Below, piece after piece: positions 38,736-48,006 of a stretch of DNA of 64,000 nucleotides. The stretch is from Algoriphagus ratkowskyi (GTDB taxonomy: Bacteria; Bacteroidota; Bacteroidia; Cytophagales; Cyclobacteriaceae). The notes beneath the pieces were generated by a model. The model worked only from the letters and a program-made list of their open reading frames with translations, was not told the origin of the DNA and ran no database searches. The stretch is from NCBI RefSeq assembly GCF_002150505.1, contig NZ_MSSV01000002.1, positions 124,001 through 188,000 of the forward strand, given 5' to 3'. The number at the start of each line of letters is the position of its first letter. Within the stretch, counting starts at the first letter, position 1. A program made the translations under genes and the position numbers.

Positions 38736-39575
38736 TCAATTATCCTCTATAAACCCCAACACGTCTCTATACACTCTTCCCGGTGTCCATAGAAACTGAG
38801 TGATCATCGGAATATGCTTTTTCTTAGGATAGATTTTCACCGTAACATCTTCAATTCCCACTTCTCCAACTCGCTTCATAAATCGCTCACGACTACCTTG
38901 AATGCTAGGATATGTACGCTCACCTTCCAATATCAGCATAGGCGACAAATCATCGGTCAAAAAGTACATCGGAGAATATTCCTTCCAAACTGCTGGGTCA
39001 TCGGTAAATGCATTTAAGTACTTCTTGCCCTCTCCTTTGCCGGTTTCTTGCAAATAGCTATACATATCCAGACCAGCTGCGTCAATTAAGATCGACCCCG
39101 CCAACTTATTCCCATTTTCCGAAGGAGCTAATTCCGCTTCCTTCACTGCAATCAAGGAAGCCAAATGCCCACCTGCAGAATGACCTGAGACGAATATCCG
39201 ATCTGTATCACCACCAAAATCAGCAATGTGATCCTTCGTCCAATTCACAGCCTCCAAAGCTGCTTCCTGCATACTTGGAATGGTGTATTCAGATGCCAGA
39301 GGATAATCCGCAACCACTACAATCACTTCTCTCCTAGCTAACCTATTTCCAAGAAAATTATAAATTTTCTTCTCTCCACTTTCCCAACTTCCTCCGTAGA
39401 AAAACACCATTACAGGTAGATTATCAGCTTTTTTGGGAGCATATACATCCAATTGTTTCGTAGGAAGATTCGCATTCGAATCTGTATAAGTGATGTCTTT
39501 GTGACGATGAACTGAGCGAAATGCACAGCTGCTTGCTACAATTAAAATGGTGACGACTAGAAATATTTTGCTCAT
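38736..39575 (-). CDS. Alpha/beta hydrolase lipoprotein (esterase/lipase family)
   Basis: 279 residues from the ATG at 39573-39575, six codons inside a longer GTG frame. This gives the leader MSKIFLVVTILIVASSC with a lipobox at Cys17. The body has the oxyanion motif FFYGGSWESG, the nucleophile elbow GHSAGGHLAS (serine near residue 133), an acidic residue near DDLSPMLILEGE and a late histidine in KKKHIPMITQF. It belongs to the acetyl-hydrolase/BD-FAE group of carboxylesterases. The substrate is unknown. It is divergent from purN. Confidence 0.87.
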   Translation of the reverse strand: MSKIFLVVTILIVASSCAFRSVHRHKDITYTDSNANLPTKQLDVYAPKKADNLPVMVFFYGGSWESGEKKIYNFLGNRLARREVIVVVADYPLASEYTIPSMQEAALEAVNWTKDHIADFGGDTDRIFVSGHSAGGHLASLIAVKEAELAPSENGNKLAGSILIDAAGLDMYSYLQETGKGEGKKYLNAFTDDPAVWKEYSPMYFLTDDLSPMLILEGERTYPSIQGSRERFMKRVGEVGIEDVTVKIYPKKKHIPMITQFLWTPGRVYRDVLGFIEDN

Positions 39576-39805
39576 TGAATAAAGTGTTTTCACAAGAAAC
39601 GAAGCTAAGTGGGTAATAGACTAAAACCTATGGAAAATAGCACATTCATGCCTCTGGTAAAGCGGTAACGTGAGAAACATTTTTATGTCATCAATTCAAA
39701 ACATTTTGAGGATCAAAAAAACTCAAAAGTTAAAAAGCCAATCGCCTTTGCGCCTTTGAAGCAGATATACGTTAATTTCGCAATCCACCAAAAACTATCA
39801 ACTCG

Positions 39806-40363
39806 TTGAAACGTCTCGCAATCCTAGCATCTGGATCTGGTAGCAATGCCGAAAAAATAATGGAACATTTCCAATCTTCCGACAAAGCGAAGATTGCTTT
39901 GGTGGCTTCGAACAAGGCAGATGCTTTTGTGCTGGAGCGCGCAAAGAAATTCGAGGTTCCTACAATTACTTTTACCCGAAAGGAAATGGATGCTGGTGAT
40001 TTACTGGAGAAACTTAAAGCAGAAAAGATCGACTGGGTCATTCTAGCTGGTTTTTTACTAAAAATCCCAGTTGAATTGACCAGAGCTTTTCCAGATAAAA
40101 TGGTGAATATTCACCCAGCACTTTTGCCTAAATATGGCGGAAAAGGAATGTACGGAAGCTTCGTACATGAAGCAGTAAAAGCTGCCGGCGACACCGAAAC
40201 TGGTATCACTATCCATTTGGTTAATGAAAATTACGATGAGGGAAGGATCGTTTTTCAGGCGTCTGTCCCACTTTCAGAGTCCGATACACCAGATTCTATC
40301 GCAGAGAAAGTGCATGCGTTGGAGCATGCCCATTTTCCTGAGGTGATTGAGGGGTTGATGTAA
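39806..40363 (+). CDS. purN: Phosphoribosylglycinamide formyltransferase
   Basis: 185 residues. It transfers a formyl group from 10-formyltetrahydrofolate to GAR in purine synthesis. ILASGSGSNAEKI binds the phosphate of GAR, and the catalytic Asn and His are in NIHPALLPKYGG (about 101-112). The catalytic Asp follows in NENYDEGRIVFQ (about 142). The start is a TTG at 39806, because the conserved KRLAILASG begins right there and no ATG lies nearby. The length is typical of the short Bacteroidota form. Confidence 0.94.
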   Translation: MKRLAILASGSGSNAEKIMEHFQSSDKAKIALVASNKADAFVLERAKKFEVPTITFTRKEMDAGDLLEKLKAEKIDWVILAGFLLKIPVELTRAFPDKMVNIHPALLPKYGGKGMYGSFVHEAVKAAGDTETGITIHLVNENYDEGRIVFQASVPLSESDTPDSIAEKVHALEHAHFPEVIEGLM

Positions 40364-40581
40364 ATTGTCAACAGGAGATTTTGGCAAAATCCATCCTCAT
40401 ATTTTTTCAAGTAAGTAAGTCAATTCAATTAAAAAATCTATCCTAGCGGAACTGCAAGGTGAACTATCCGTTTGGACACTTAACCCTAATTGCCAATAGC
40501 TTCGTAGATAAACCAAAATACGAGTGAGGCGTCAACTTCCTATTTACCACACTCATAGAATATGATCCCAAATAATTTACC

Positions 40582-41310
40582 ATGAATTATAAATCCCACC
40601 TTTCATTCGGCCAATTCTTCACCTATATCATAGTGTCGATAATTAGCTTTTCTTCCATAATTGATGCCAAAGCACAGGGAATTACTATTCCCAGCAATGC
40701 AGAAATTAATTCCGGTATCAAGGAAGCATTGGAAAAAGCCACCGGATTAAGTGCCGAGCGTTTGGGAGCAAAAGACGGATATTTAGGTAATCTAGATGTG
40801 AAAATCCTTTTTCCGGAAGAAGCTAAAAACATTGAGAAAACCCTTCGTTCTCTTGGGCTGGACAACATGGTTGATCAGGTGATCACCAGTGTAAATCATG
40901 CTGCTGAAGATGCAGCTTTAGAAGCGAAGCCTATCTTTACCGATGCTATCAAGCAAATGAGTATTTCCGATGTGAAAACCATCCTTTTGGGAGAAGAAAA
41001 TGCGGCTACGAATTATTTCAACACTACTACGTCACCTGCACTCACAGAGAAATTCTCGCCGATTATTGACAGCAGCCTGAAAAAAACCGGCGCAACAAAA
41101 TACTGGCAAGATGTAATGACCAGATATAATAAGGTTCCTTTTGTGAAAAAAGTAGATACCGATCTCACAGCTTATGTGACTAAAAAAGCGATTGAAGGCT
41201 TATTTATAGAAATAGCAAAGGAGGAATTGAAAATCAGGGAAAATATTTCCGCAAGATCCTCTCCTTTGCTCGAAAAAGTATTTGGTTTCGCCCAGAAAAA
41301 GGGAAAATAA
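40582..41310 (+). CDS. DUF4197 protein, exported
   Basis: 242 residues with a signal peptide ending about residue 32 (SIIDAKAQG). The mature part is mostly helical: SGIKEALEKATGLSAERLGAKDGYLGN, then KILFPEEAKNIEKTLRSLGL, NHAAEDAALEAKPIF and SISDVKTILLGEENAATNYF. This pattern is DUF4197, found in many Gram-negative bacteria without a known role. Purine-rich heptads begin just after the stop codon. No operon partner. Confidence 0.9.
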   Translation: MNYKSHLSFGQFFTYIIVSIISFSSIIDAKAQGITIPSNAEINSGIKEALEKATGLSAERLGAKDGYLGNLDVKILFPEEAKNIEKTLRSLGLDNMVDQVITSVNHAAEDAALEAKPIFTDAIKQMSISDVKTILLGEENAATNYFNTTTSPALTEKFSPIIDSSLKKTGATKYWQDVMTRYNKVPFVKKVDTDLTAYVTKKAIEGLFIEIAKEELKIRENISARSSPLLEKVFGFAQKKGK

Positions 41311-41311
41311 A

Positions 41312-41353
41312 AGGAAAGAAGTAAAAAGGTCTGATGTAAGAAGTGGCATGTAG
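41312..41353 (+). repeat. Heptad array after the DUF4197 gene
   Basis: Six seven-base units in phase from 41312, the first being AGGAAAG and AAGTAAA. They are purine-rich on the coding strand of the gene they follow, which mirrors the arrays after the minus-strand genes. Confidence 0.6.
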
Positions 41354-41380
41354 TCAATTCAAATAAAGACCAAAATCCCC

Positions 41381-41429
41381 CTAACTACTTACTCTGCTAT
41401 TCGCGTCGCCAATTTCAAATTCCAAATTT
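41381..41429 (-). repeat. Heptad array after the first permease gene
   Basis: Seven units in phase, the last ones CAAATTC and CAAATTT, end two bases before the permease stop codon (plus-strand view). On the minus (coding) strand they are purine-rich. Confidence 0.6.
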
Positions 41430-41431
41430 AT

Positions 41432-43846
41432 TTATTCGCTCTTCAAGCTCTCCACAGGATTCATCAGTGCGGTTCGGATAGACTGAAAACTAACGGTAAG
41501 CATCGCGATCATCAAAGCAACAAGTCCAGTCAAAGCAAAATACCACCATTGCAGTTCAATTTTGAAGGCGAAATTTTCCAACCATGTATTCGCTAGATAA
41601 ATACTGAGTGGAATAGATATAATAATTGCCAGCAAAACTGTCTTTCCAAAATCCTTCGAAAGCAAAGTCACGATACTCCAATCAGTGGCACCCATGGTCT
41701 TGCGAACGCCAATTTCCTTAGTTCGCTGCTCTGTCATAAAAGCCGTAAGTCCATACAATCCCAGACAAGCAATAAAGATAGCAAGCATAGCAAAAGCGAT
41801 AATGATATTCGCAATTCGCTCTTCCTTCTCATAATTTCGCTGAAAGTCCTGGTCCAAAAATGAATAGACAAATGGTTCAGACAGATCTGCTTGTTCCCAA
41901 ATAGATTTTGCACTTGCCAGTACTTCATTGGTATTGCTTCCAGAGAAATTAGCGATCAGGTATCCACCATTATTGCCTTTGATAAATGCATAAGGCTGTA
42001 TCTCCTTATGCAGACTTTGAAAATTGAAATCCTTCACCACCCCTACAATCTCCAAACTGTTCAATTTTCCTCCCCAATCGAAATGGGCTTTCTTGCCAAC
42101 TGCATCAGTAACCTGATACCCCAAAGCCTTGACCGCTGACTCATTCAAAATCATCATAGGATACTCTGAAGTATAGTCTTGATTAAAGCTTCTGCCTTCT
42201 AACAACGTAAACCCGAGCGTTTCCAAATAATCCTCTCCCACATAGGCATTGATGATAGTTACCAAATTATCTTTAGCCTGTCCATCGGCATAGTACATCA
42301 TACTTTCTATGCTTTCAATTCCTGGATAAGTAGTTGCAATGCTCACCGACTTAAGATTAGAATTTTGAAGCAATCCTGCCTTCAACACTTCATATTTCCC
42401 AGCGGCTTCCTCACTCTGAAGCGGTATGATGAGCTGTTGATTTTTACTAAATCCAAGATCCTGATTTTGGACAAAACTCAATTGATTTTTGATCACAAAA
42501 ACCATCAAAATCAGACAGGCTGAAATAGCAAATTGGAACACAACCAAAACCTGACGAAGTGAAAATCCTGATAGTCTTCCTCTGAACTTCCCTTTCAAGA
42601 CCGAACTTGGAGTAAAAGACGAGAGGAAAAAAGCAGGGTATGTGCCTGCAAGCAAACCAGCCGCTATTGCCAGTAAGAAGATTGTAATTAATGGAAAAGC
42701 ACTATGATATATATCAAGCTCTTTTCCAGTCAGCTGATTAAAATAAGGCATCAAAAGAGAGACGAGTAAAAAAGCAATAAATAATCCCAAGAGAGAAATA
42801 AGCATTGATTCTCCCAGAAACTGACGAACCAAGCCACCTTTATTAGCCCCAAGCAGTTTCCGAATCCCAACTTCCTTCGAGCGCTTTTCGGATCGGGCTG
42901 TCGCCAAATTCATAAAGTTGATACAAGCGATTAGCAGGATAAATCCTGCCACTGAGCCAAAGACATATAGCGTAGTAATATTGCCAGTTGTGCCTAATTC
43001 ATATTCTACATTGGAATGAAGATAGATATCCTGAATAGGTTGTAGAAACAGACTTTTCTCCACTCCCATCGCCTTCAAATCAGCCGCCCCATGCTTGTCT
43101 AAAAATGCTTGGAGTTTGGCTTCAAAAGCGCTGGACTCAGTATTTGGCTTTAGTTTCACATAGGTGTAGAAGATATTGTTGGCCGCCCAACTCGTCATGC
43201 GATTGACTGCATTTCCGATGTCATTATTTTCCATGGAAAGGAAAAAATTCGCGTCAATATGTGACTGTCTATTCTTATCCTGGAATACGCCCGTGATAGT
43301 ATAATCAAAGTCGCCGAAAGGCAATCCAATGGTAATAGGCTGATTCAAAGGATCTGCTTCTCCAAAAAACTTCTTCGCAAGTGAAGCAGATAAAATCACA
43401 GAATTCGGAGCTTTCAAGGCGCTTGATTTAACTCCGCTAACAAACTCATAGCCTATTACCTCAAAAAAGGTCGAGTCAACATAATATCCTTTGGTTTCAT
43501 AAAACTGAGTCACTTCCCCATTGCTTTCAGATTTCAACAGCATTTGGTCGAGCTCTGGGAACTTCATGATACGAGTGGAACTCTCCACTTCTGCGAAGTC
43601 ATTTTTCAATCCTTCTGCCAAAGGCCCAGGACTTCCCGCCCATTTGGAATCTGAAGTTTCCAATGCGACCCGATATATTAGATCGCCATCTTTGATGTTT
43701 TTGTCATAGGCCAATTCATCAAAAATATACAAGCCGATCAGCAAACATGCCGCCAAGCCAACCGCCATTCCAAGCACATTGATCACCGTGAGTGACTTAT
43801 GCTTTCTGAGATTTCTAAAGGAGATTTTTATGTTATTTCGCCACAT
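41432..43846 (-). CDS. MacB/FtsX-type ABC transporter permease (copy 1)
   Basis: 804 residues with the duplicated layout of this Bacteroidota family: an N-terminal membrane helix (KSLTVINVLGMAVGLAACLLIG), a large periplasmic MacB-like domain (about 45-280), three FtsX helices (about 285-420), a second helix and periplasmic domain (about 430-680), and three more helices ending NPVESLKSE. Such permeases form ABC complexes thought to expel or move substrates across the envelope, but no ATPase or adaptor gene is nearby. It lies 135 bases downstream of the small gene at 43982, with which it probably shares the control region at 44411-44510. Confidence 0.92.
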   Translation of the reverse strand: MWRNNIKISFRNLRKHKSLTVINVLGMAVGLAACLLIGLYIFDELAYDKNIKDGDLIYRVALETSDSKWAGSPGPLAEGLKNDFAEVESSTRIMKFPELDQMLLKSESNGEVTQFYETKGYYVDSTFFEVIGYEFVSGVKSSALKAPNSVILSASLAKKFFGEADPLNQPITIGLPFGDFDYTITGVFQDKNRQSHIDANFFLSMENNDIGNAVNRMTSWAANNIFYTYVKLKPNTESSAFEAKLQAFLDKHGAADLKAMGVEKSLFLQPIQDIYLHSNVEYELGTTGNITTLYVFGSVAGFILLIACINFMNLATARSEKRSKEVGIRKLLGANKGGLVRQFLGESMLISLLGLFIAFLLVSLLMPYFNQLTGKELDIYHSAFPLITIFLLAIAAGLLAGTYPAFFLSSFTPSSVLKGKFRGRLSGFSLRQVLVVFQFAISACLILMVFVIKNQLSFVQNQDLGFSKNQQLIIPLQSEEAAGKYEVLKAGLLQNSNLKSVSIATTYPGIESIESMMYYADGQAKDNLVTIINAYVGEDYLETLGFTLLEGRSFNQDYTSEYPMMILNESAVKALGYQVTDAVGKKAHFDWGGKLNSLEIVGVVKDFNFQSLHKEIQPYAFIKGNNGGYLIANFSGSNTNEVLASAKSIWEQADLSEPFVYSFLDQDFQRNYEKEERIANIIIAFAMLAIFIACLGLYGLTAFMTEQRTKEIGVRKTMGATDWSIVTLLSKDFGKTVLLAIIISIPLSIYLANTWLENFAFKIELQWWYFALTGLVALMIAMLTVSFQSIRTALMNPVESLKSE

Positions 43847-43856
43847 GGTTTATTAG

Positions 43857-43880
43857 GATTGAAAAAATTTGAAAATTATG
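43857..43880 (+). repeat. Short octad array before permease copy 1
   Basis: Three eight-base units starting with GATTGAAA, ten bases from the permease start codon. It is the weakest of the five start-side octad arrays. Confidence 0.45.
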
Positions 43881-43903
43881 GATGGTTCATTCTGTCCTCA
43901 GCC

Positions 43904-43987
43904 TACTACTAATTCTACAGCTACTTTTTACTACTCATTTTTTTCTTCCCACTTCCTACTTCTCACTTCCAACTTCCCACTTCACCT
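43904..43987 (-). repeat. Heptad array after the small gene at 43982
   Basis: Twelve seven-base units in phase. The last ones are variants of TTCCCAC (TTCCTAC, TTCTCAC, TTCCAAC) in plus-strand view. The array runs into the stop codon of the gene at 43982-44263. Confidence 0.8.
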
Positions 43988-44263
43988 TACCTGCATCCAC
44001 TTTTTACTCTCGCGATCCACAAAAGTGATCGGAACAAACTTATCCGTGGGTGCCCCTATGTAATAAACCGTCCAGTTAGGATCGTGCTTCGTCAGCATTT
44101 CTGAGATACAATCTGCACGATGCGCAGTGGGATTTTGGCAATCATCCCAGTAGAAAAGCTCCACCTTATAATGAAGAGATTTTACCTCGTTGTTGATGAT
44201 GACCTGGATGTCGATATTTTGTTTGCCTGGAAGGTTAGGGATTGGGATGGCGATGTGACTCAT
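43982..44263 (-). CDS. Small conserved hypothetical protein
   Basis: 93 residues, no signal peptide: MSHIAIPIPNLPGKQNIDIQ, a central LHYKVELFYWDDCQNP, ADCISEMLTKHD, and a C-terminal WTVYYIGAPTDKFVPITFVDR. I believe similar unnamed proteins exist in Bacteroidota, but I assign no function. It is probably the first gene of the unit with permease copy 1. A sigma-54-like promoter and palindromic element lie 148-247 bases upstream. Confidence 0.75.
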   Translation of the reverse strand: MSHIAIPIPNLPGKQNIDIQVIINNEVKSLHYKVELFYWDDCQNPTAHRADCISEMLTKHDPNWTVYYIGAPTDKFVPITFVDRESKKWMQVR

Positions 44264-44410
44264 GAGTTAGGATGTTTAGGTGTAATGGTTAATTCATGTA
44301 TTGTGGGTTGGTTTCTTATAGCCACGGTGCCCACAGAGAGAAGCACCGAGGTCGCAGTAGATAATAATAGATTTTTTAAGCTATTGACTTGCAACTTTCT
44401 AAGTTGTTTC

Positions 44411-44426
44411 TTCCAGTTTCATGCCA
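44411..44426 (-). promoter_or_regulatory. Sigma-54-like promoter (copy A)
   Basis: On the minus strand the site reads TGGCATGAAACTGGAA. The -24 half (TGGCA) fits the sigma-54 consensus well. The -12 half (TGGAA) has the conserved G but A where C is usual. Two near-identical sites occur at 47701 and 55830, each with the same palindrome about 60 bases upstream. Confidence 0.65.
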
Positions 44427-44485
44427 GCCTTTACCCTTCTTTGCAGCCTGATTTAGCCATAAAACCACCTTTAAAGATAATTTCA

Positions 44486-44510
44486 GCGAACAAATTTGTC
44501 CGTTTGTGGG
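44486..44510 (-). promoter_or_regulatory. Palindromic enhancer-like element (copy A)
   Basis: A near-perfect palindrome CGAACAAATTTGTCCG (44486-44501) is followed by TTTGTGGGC in plus-strand view. It lies 60 bases upstream of the promoter at 44411. It is a probable binding site of an NtrC-type activator, by analogy with other sigma-54 promoters. Confidence 0.65.
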
Positions 44511-44564
44511 CAAAGAGATTTGAGCTATCGTATCTTGAAGTATCGCAGCAAACCAGACACGAAC

Positions 44565-44930
44565 ATGAAGAGCACTAGTCATCACGATGAAAAATTTGCA
44601 AAAATGACCTTCTCCTCTGTCTATCCGCACTATGTCAACAAAGTGGAGCGGAAAGGAAGAACGAAGCAGGAATTGCATGAGGTTATTGAGTGGCTAACTG
44701 GCTTCTCAGAAAAAGAGATCCAGCAACAGATCGAAGAAAAATCAAGCTTTGAGAAATTTTTCGCAGAGGCGAAATTGAATCCCAAAGCCAATCTCATCAC
44801 TGGCAACATCTGTGGCTATCGGGTAGAAGAAATCGAAAACCCGCTTACTCAGAGGGTTCGGTACTTGGACAAGGTGGTAGATGAATTGGCAAAGGGACGG
44901 AAAATGGAGAAGATTCTTAGGAAAATTTAG
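44565..44930 (+). CDS. DUF2200 domain protein
   Basis: 121 residues from the ATG at 44565. A longer frame from 44496 overlaps the enhancer-like element and lacks family similarity. The sequence is DUF2200 throughout: [75 protein letters not shown]. It is a small soluble protein, widespread and without a known role. It is divergent from the gene at 43982 and shares the 300-base control region, though the element's orientation points to the other gene. Confidence 0.92.
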   Translation: MKSTSHHDEKFAKMTFSSVYPHYVNKVERKGRTKQELHEVIEWLTGFSEKEIQQQIEEKSSFEKFFAEAKLNPKANLITGNICGYRVEEIENPLTQRVRYLDKVVDELAKGRKMEKILRKI

Positions 44931-45138
44931 ATTGCCATAAATCTTGTAATTATGATTGCTTCGCCTCGGGTTGTGTATGCCGTGCAGAAAAGCAGGTCTC
45001 CTTTAATCGAGAGAACTTATATGTTTTTATCTAATCATCTAATCAAAATCTTCAAGAAGATTCCACCTTCTTCGAAATAACTTACTTCCCGGCAGACAGG
45101 CACATAAAGATTTATAATTAACCTCGGCAGCTATGAGC

Positions 45139-45173
45139 ATCGGACACCCGACATCTGTCACCCAACATAATTA
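45139..45173 (-). repeat. Heptad array after permease copy 2
   Basis: Five seven-base units in phase (ATCGGAC, ACCCGAC and three more) run right into the permease stop codon. Confidence 0.6.
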
Positions 45174-47597
45174 CTCGCTCTTCAAACTCTTTACCGGATT
45201 CATCATCGCCGCTTTGATCGCTTGGAAACTTATAGTGACTAGAGCCACAATCACCGCTAACAAGCCAGAAACTAAGAATATCCACCAATGAACTGGCACC
45301 TGATAGGCAAATCCTTCCAGCCATTTGTTCATCGCAAACCAAGCCAAAGGAGTAGCGACTACAATCGCCACCAAAACCAACTTGATAAAGTCTTTGGAAA
45401 GCAATCCCACGATGCTTCCGATATTTGCACCCAACACTTTTCGTATGCCTATCTCTTTTGTTCTCTGCTCAGCTGTGTAAGTAGCAAGACCTAACAATCC
45501 CAAGCAGGCAATCAAAATTGCCAGTATGGAGAAGGTGGTAAAAATCTGTCTGAACCTGAAGTCTGACTCATATTGCTTATTGAAATCTTCATTCAAAAAG
45601 CTATAGATAAAAGGACGATGTGGAGCTAGTTGCTTCCATACCTTTTCTATTTGTGACAGCGTAGCGGGAATATCATCTCCCGACACCTTTAAACTCACAT
45701 ACCTACTAGCATATGCCTCAAACGGAAGGGTCAATGGCTCCACCTTGCTGTGCAAAGAGATATAGTTAAAATCTTTGACTACCCCGATTACTTCCCCGGC
45801 TCTTCCCCACTGGTCAAACTTTTTCCCAACGATATCCGCAGGATTAGCATAGCCATATTGTCTGGCAGCCGCTTCATTCAGTACCAAAGCCGACGTGGAA
45901 TCCGAAGGGTAATCTCTGGAATATGATCTTCCAGCAACTAATTCAAGATCGAAATGATTAATAAAATCCAAACCTACCTGAAAAATACCCTGACCCATCA
46001 TGACCATCTCTCCTTCAGGGCTTTCAATCGTTGTTCCGGCATTAGGGAAATGGCTACCTGGCACAGACCGTGAAAAGGCCACCGATTGAATCGTTGGAAT
46101 ATTCTCTAATTCACTTTCCAAAGCTGATGACACATTATTGACTTGCTCATCGTAATTATAGTCAATCACAAGCATCTGCTCCTTGTCAAACCCCATGTCC
46201 TTGTCTAGCAAATGACTCATCTGAGAATACACGATGATAGTACCTGCTATCAAGGCAATGGAAAGACTAAACTGAAAGACAACCAATCCTTTTCGCAAAT
46301 TCACTCCTCGGGCATCTGATTTATTGATCCCTTTCAAAATAGAAACTGGTCTGAAGCTCGATAGTACAAATGCTGGATAAGATCCTGCCAAAAGCCCAAT
46401 CGCAACTACAATCCCAAAAAACACTGCAATGGTTTGCCAATTGATCACTCGATTTACCTCAAGCACTTTTCCCGTAAGATTATTCATCATCGGTAGCGCC
46501 ACTGACACGAAAATCACTGCGACTATAGCAGCAAGAATCACAATGATCAAGGACTCTCCCAAAAACTGAAATATCAAGCTATTTCGATCCGCACCGATGG
46601 ATTTTCTGATCCCAACTTCCTTTGCCCGCTCCATGGATCGCGCCGTAGATAGATTCATAAAATTGATCATGGCTATCGCCAAAATGAATAATCCTATGAC
46701 GGAGAATACATAAATATTTGTCAGCGAACCCGTATCGCCTGGCTGCCGCTGAGCTACGGTTCTGAGATAAACATCTTTCAATGGCTCTATGGCTATAGTA
46801 TAATTTGGGACATTATCTTCGCCAGCTCTTTTTTCTATAAACCCAGGGACTTTCGCTTGAAAATTCGCCTGATCAAATTGCTCATTTGCCAAGAAATAAG
46901 TGTAGGTATCCACGTAGCCCCAAGCATCAAAAATTCCTGGCCGGGACTGCTTAAATGTACTAAGAGAAAGTAAGGTGTTGAATTTAAAATGTGAATTGGA
47001 CGGTAGATCTTTCATTACTCCGGTAACCGTGTAGTCCCCAGCATTTGCTCTTCCTGCAGCCTCGCTACCTTTAATGGTTTTACCAAGTGCAGCTACATCA
47101 CCAAAGTATTTCCTGGCAGTGCTCTCCGTCAAAACCACAGAAAATGGAGCTACTAACGCTGTCTTTGGATTTCCTTCCACTAGCTCCCAACTGAACACAT
47201 CAAAAGTGGTGGAATCCATAAAAAAAACGCCCTCTTCCTGCTGAGTTTGATCGTTTACGGTGAAAAGAATATCTGCTCTACCTGAGAACTGAACAACTTT
47301 TTCGATCTCCGGAAAATCAAGCTGCATAGCTGGTCCAATCGGAGCGTTTCCCCAAACCCAAAAGTCTTCTGTGGAACTTCCTTCTTCCACTCCATCAACT
47401 GCCGCTTCCCCATGAAGAACCCGATAAATCCGATCGCCTTTTTCATGGTAGTTGTCATAGGAAAGTTCATCCTGCACAAACATGAAAATCAGCACACAAC
47501 AAGCCATGCCAACGCCCAATCCTACAATATTGATAAATGAATACACCTTCTTTTTTTGAAGATTTCTCCAGGCGATTTTAAAGTAGTTTTTGAGCAT
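45171..47597 (-). CDS. MacB/FtsX-type ABC transporter permease (copy 2)
   Basis: 808 residues. The first helix (VYSFINIVGLGVGMACCVLIFMFV) is followed by the MacB-type periplasmic domain and FtsX helices with the conserved MINFMNLSTARSMERAKEVGIRKSIGA loop. The second half repeats this with TYTAEQRTKEIGIRKVLGA, and it ends NPVKSLKSE. The K-E-(V/I)-G-(V/I)-R-K loop is the coupling region expected to touch the ATPase. The ATPase must be encoded elsewhere. Its own promoter and enhancer-like element lie at 47701 and 47775, so it starts a new transcription unit. Confidence 0.93.
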   Translation of the reverse strand: MLKNYFKIAWRNLQKKKVYSFINIVGLGVGMACCVLIFMFVQDELSYDNYHEKGDRIYRVLHGEAAVDGVEEGSSTEDFWVWGNAPIGPAMQLDFPEIEKVVQFSGRADILFTVNDQTQQEEGVFFMDSTTFDVFSWELVEGNPKTALVAPFSVVLTESTARKYFGDVAALGKTIKGSEAAGRANAGDYTVTGVMKDLPSNSHFKFNTLLSLSTFKQSRPGIFDAWGYVDTYTYFLANEQFDQANFQAKVPGFIEKRAGEDNVPNYTIAIEPLKDVYLRTVAQRQPGDTGSLTNIYVFSVIGLFILAIAMINFMNLSTARSMERAKEVGIRKSIGADRNSLIFQFLGESLIIVILAAIVAVIFVSVALPMMNNLTGKVLEVNRVINWQTIAVFFGIVVAIGLLAGSYPAFVLSSFRPVSILKGINKSDARGVNLRKGLVVFQFSLSIALIAGTIIVYSQMSHLLDKDMGFDKEQMLVIDYNYDEQVNNVSSALESELENIPTIQSVAFSRSVPGSHFPNAGTTIESPEGEMVMMGQGIFQVGLDFINHFDLELVAGRSYSRDYPSDSTSALVLNEAAARQYGYANPADIVGKKFDQWGRAGEVIGVVKDFNYISLHSKVEPLTLPFEAYASRYVSLKVSGDDIPATLSQIEKVWKQLAPHRPFIYSFLNEDFNKQYESDFRFRQIFTTFSILAILIACLGLLGLATYTAEQRTKEIGIRKVLGANIGSIVGLLSKDFIKLVLVAIVVATPLAWFAMNKWLEGFAYQVPVHWWIFLVSGLLAVIVALVTISFQAIKAAMMNPVKSLKSE

Positions 47598-47700
47598 GGC
47601 TTTGTGTATTGGTTTATTGGTTCAAGTCTTCAGACTTGGTCAATTTGTGTTTTGTATAAGTTCGAGTTTATATTCTTGGACTCATTGCACTTATTTACAT

Positions 47701-47716
47701 TTCCACTTTTATGCCA
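47701..47716 (-). promoter_or_regulatory. Sigma-54-like promoter (copy B)
   Basis: On the minus strand TGGCATAAAAGTGGAA, 104 bases upstream of the start of permease copy 2. Same type as the sites at 44411 and 55830. Confidence 0.68.
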
Positions 47717-47774
47717 CTAAAACCAGCTTCAAATTGCAGAAAATCGGGTATTCTGAATTTAGTAAATTACAACA

Positions 47775-47799
47775 CGGACAATTTTGTTCGCTTTCGGGC
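47775..47799 (-). promoter_or_regulatory. Palindromic enhancer-like element (copy B)
   Basis: CGGACAATTTTGTTCG (47775-47790) followed by CTTTCGGGC in plus-strand view, 59 bases upstream of the sigma-54-like site. Same length, orientation and spacing as copies A and C. Confidence 0.68.
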
Positions 47800-48006
47800 G
47801 ATCTTCATTTATTTTTTTGAAAAAATGAGTAGAAGGATTTCTAACTAGATCTCTTGCTCCAAGCTTCTAAATGAAAATTGTCCGGCTTCTACATTACTTC
47901 ATAAGAGAGCTTTCGGATCACGAAACCAATCGATTATGAAGTCTAAAAAATAGGTCCAAAGTACTATCCTTGTCTGCACAACAAATTACCCGTGAAGTTA
48001 TAAGCA

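Larger units (their letters stand above)
47598..48006. other. Control region upstream of permease copy 2
   Basis: 409 bases without a gene. It holds the sigma-54-like promoter and the palindromic element. The remaining part (47800-48006) has nothing recognisable and presumably contains the end of the upstream serine hydrolase transcript. Confidence 0.6.

Noticed and set aside
44315..44357. Possible small RNA or repeat with the words GGTGCC and GCACCG
   Set aside because: It resembles a short dispersed spacer sequence I have seen in related bacteria, but one copy here with a weak fold is not enough to annotate.
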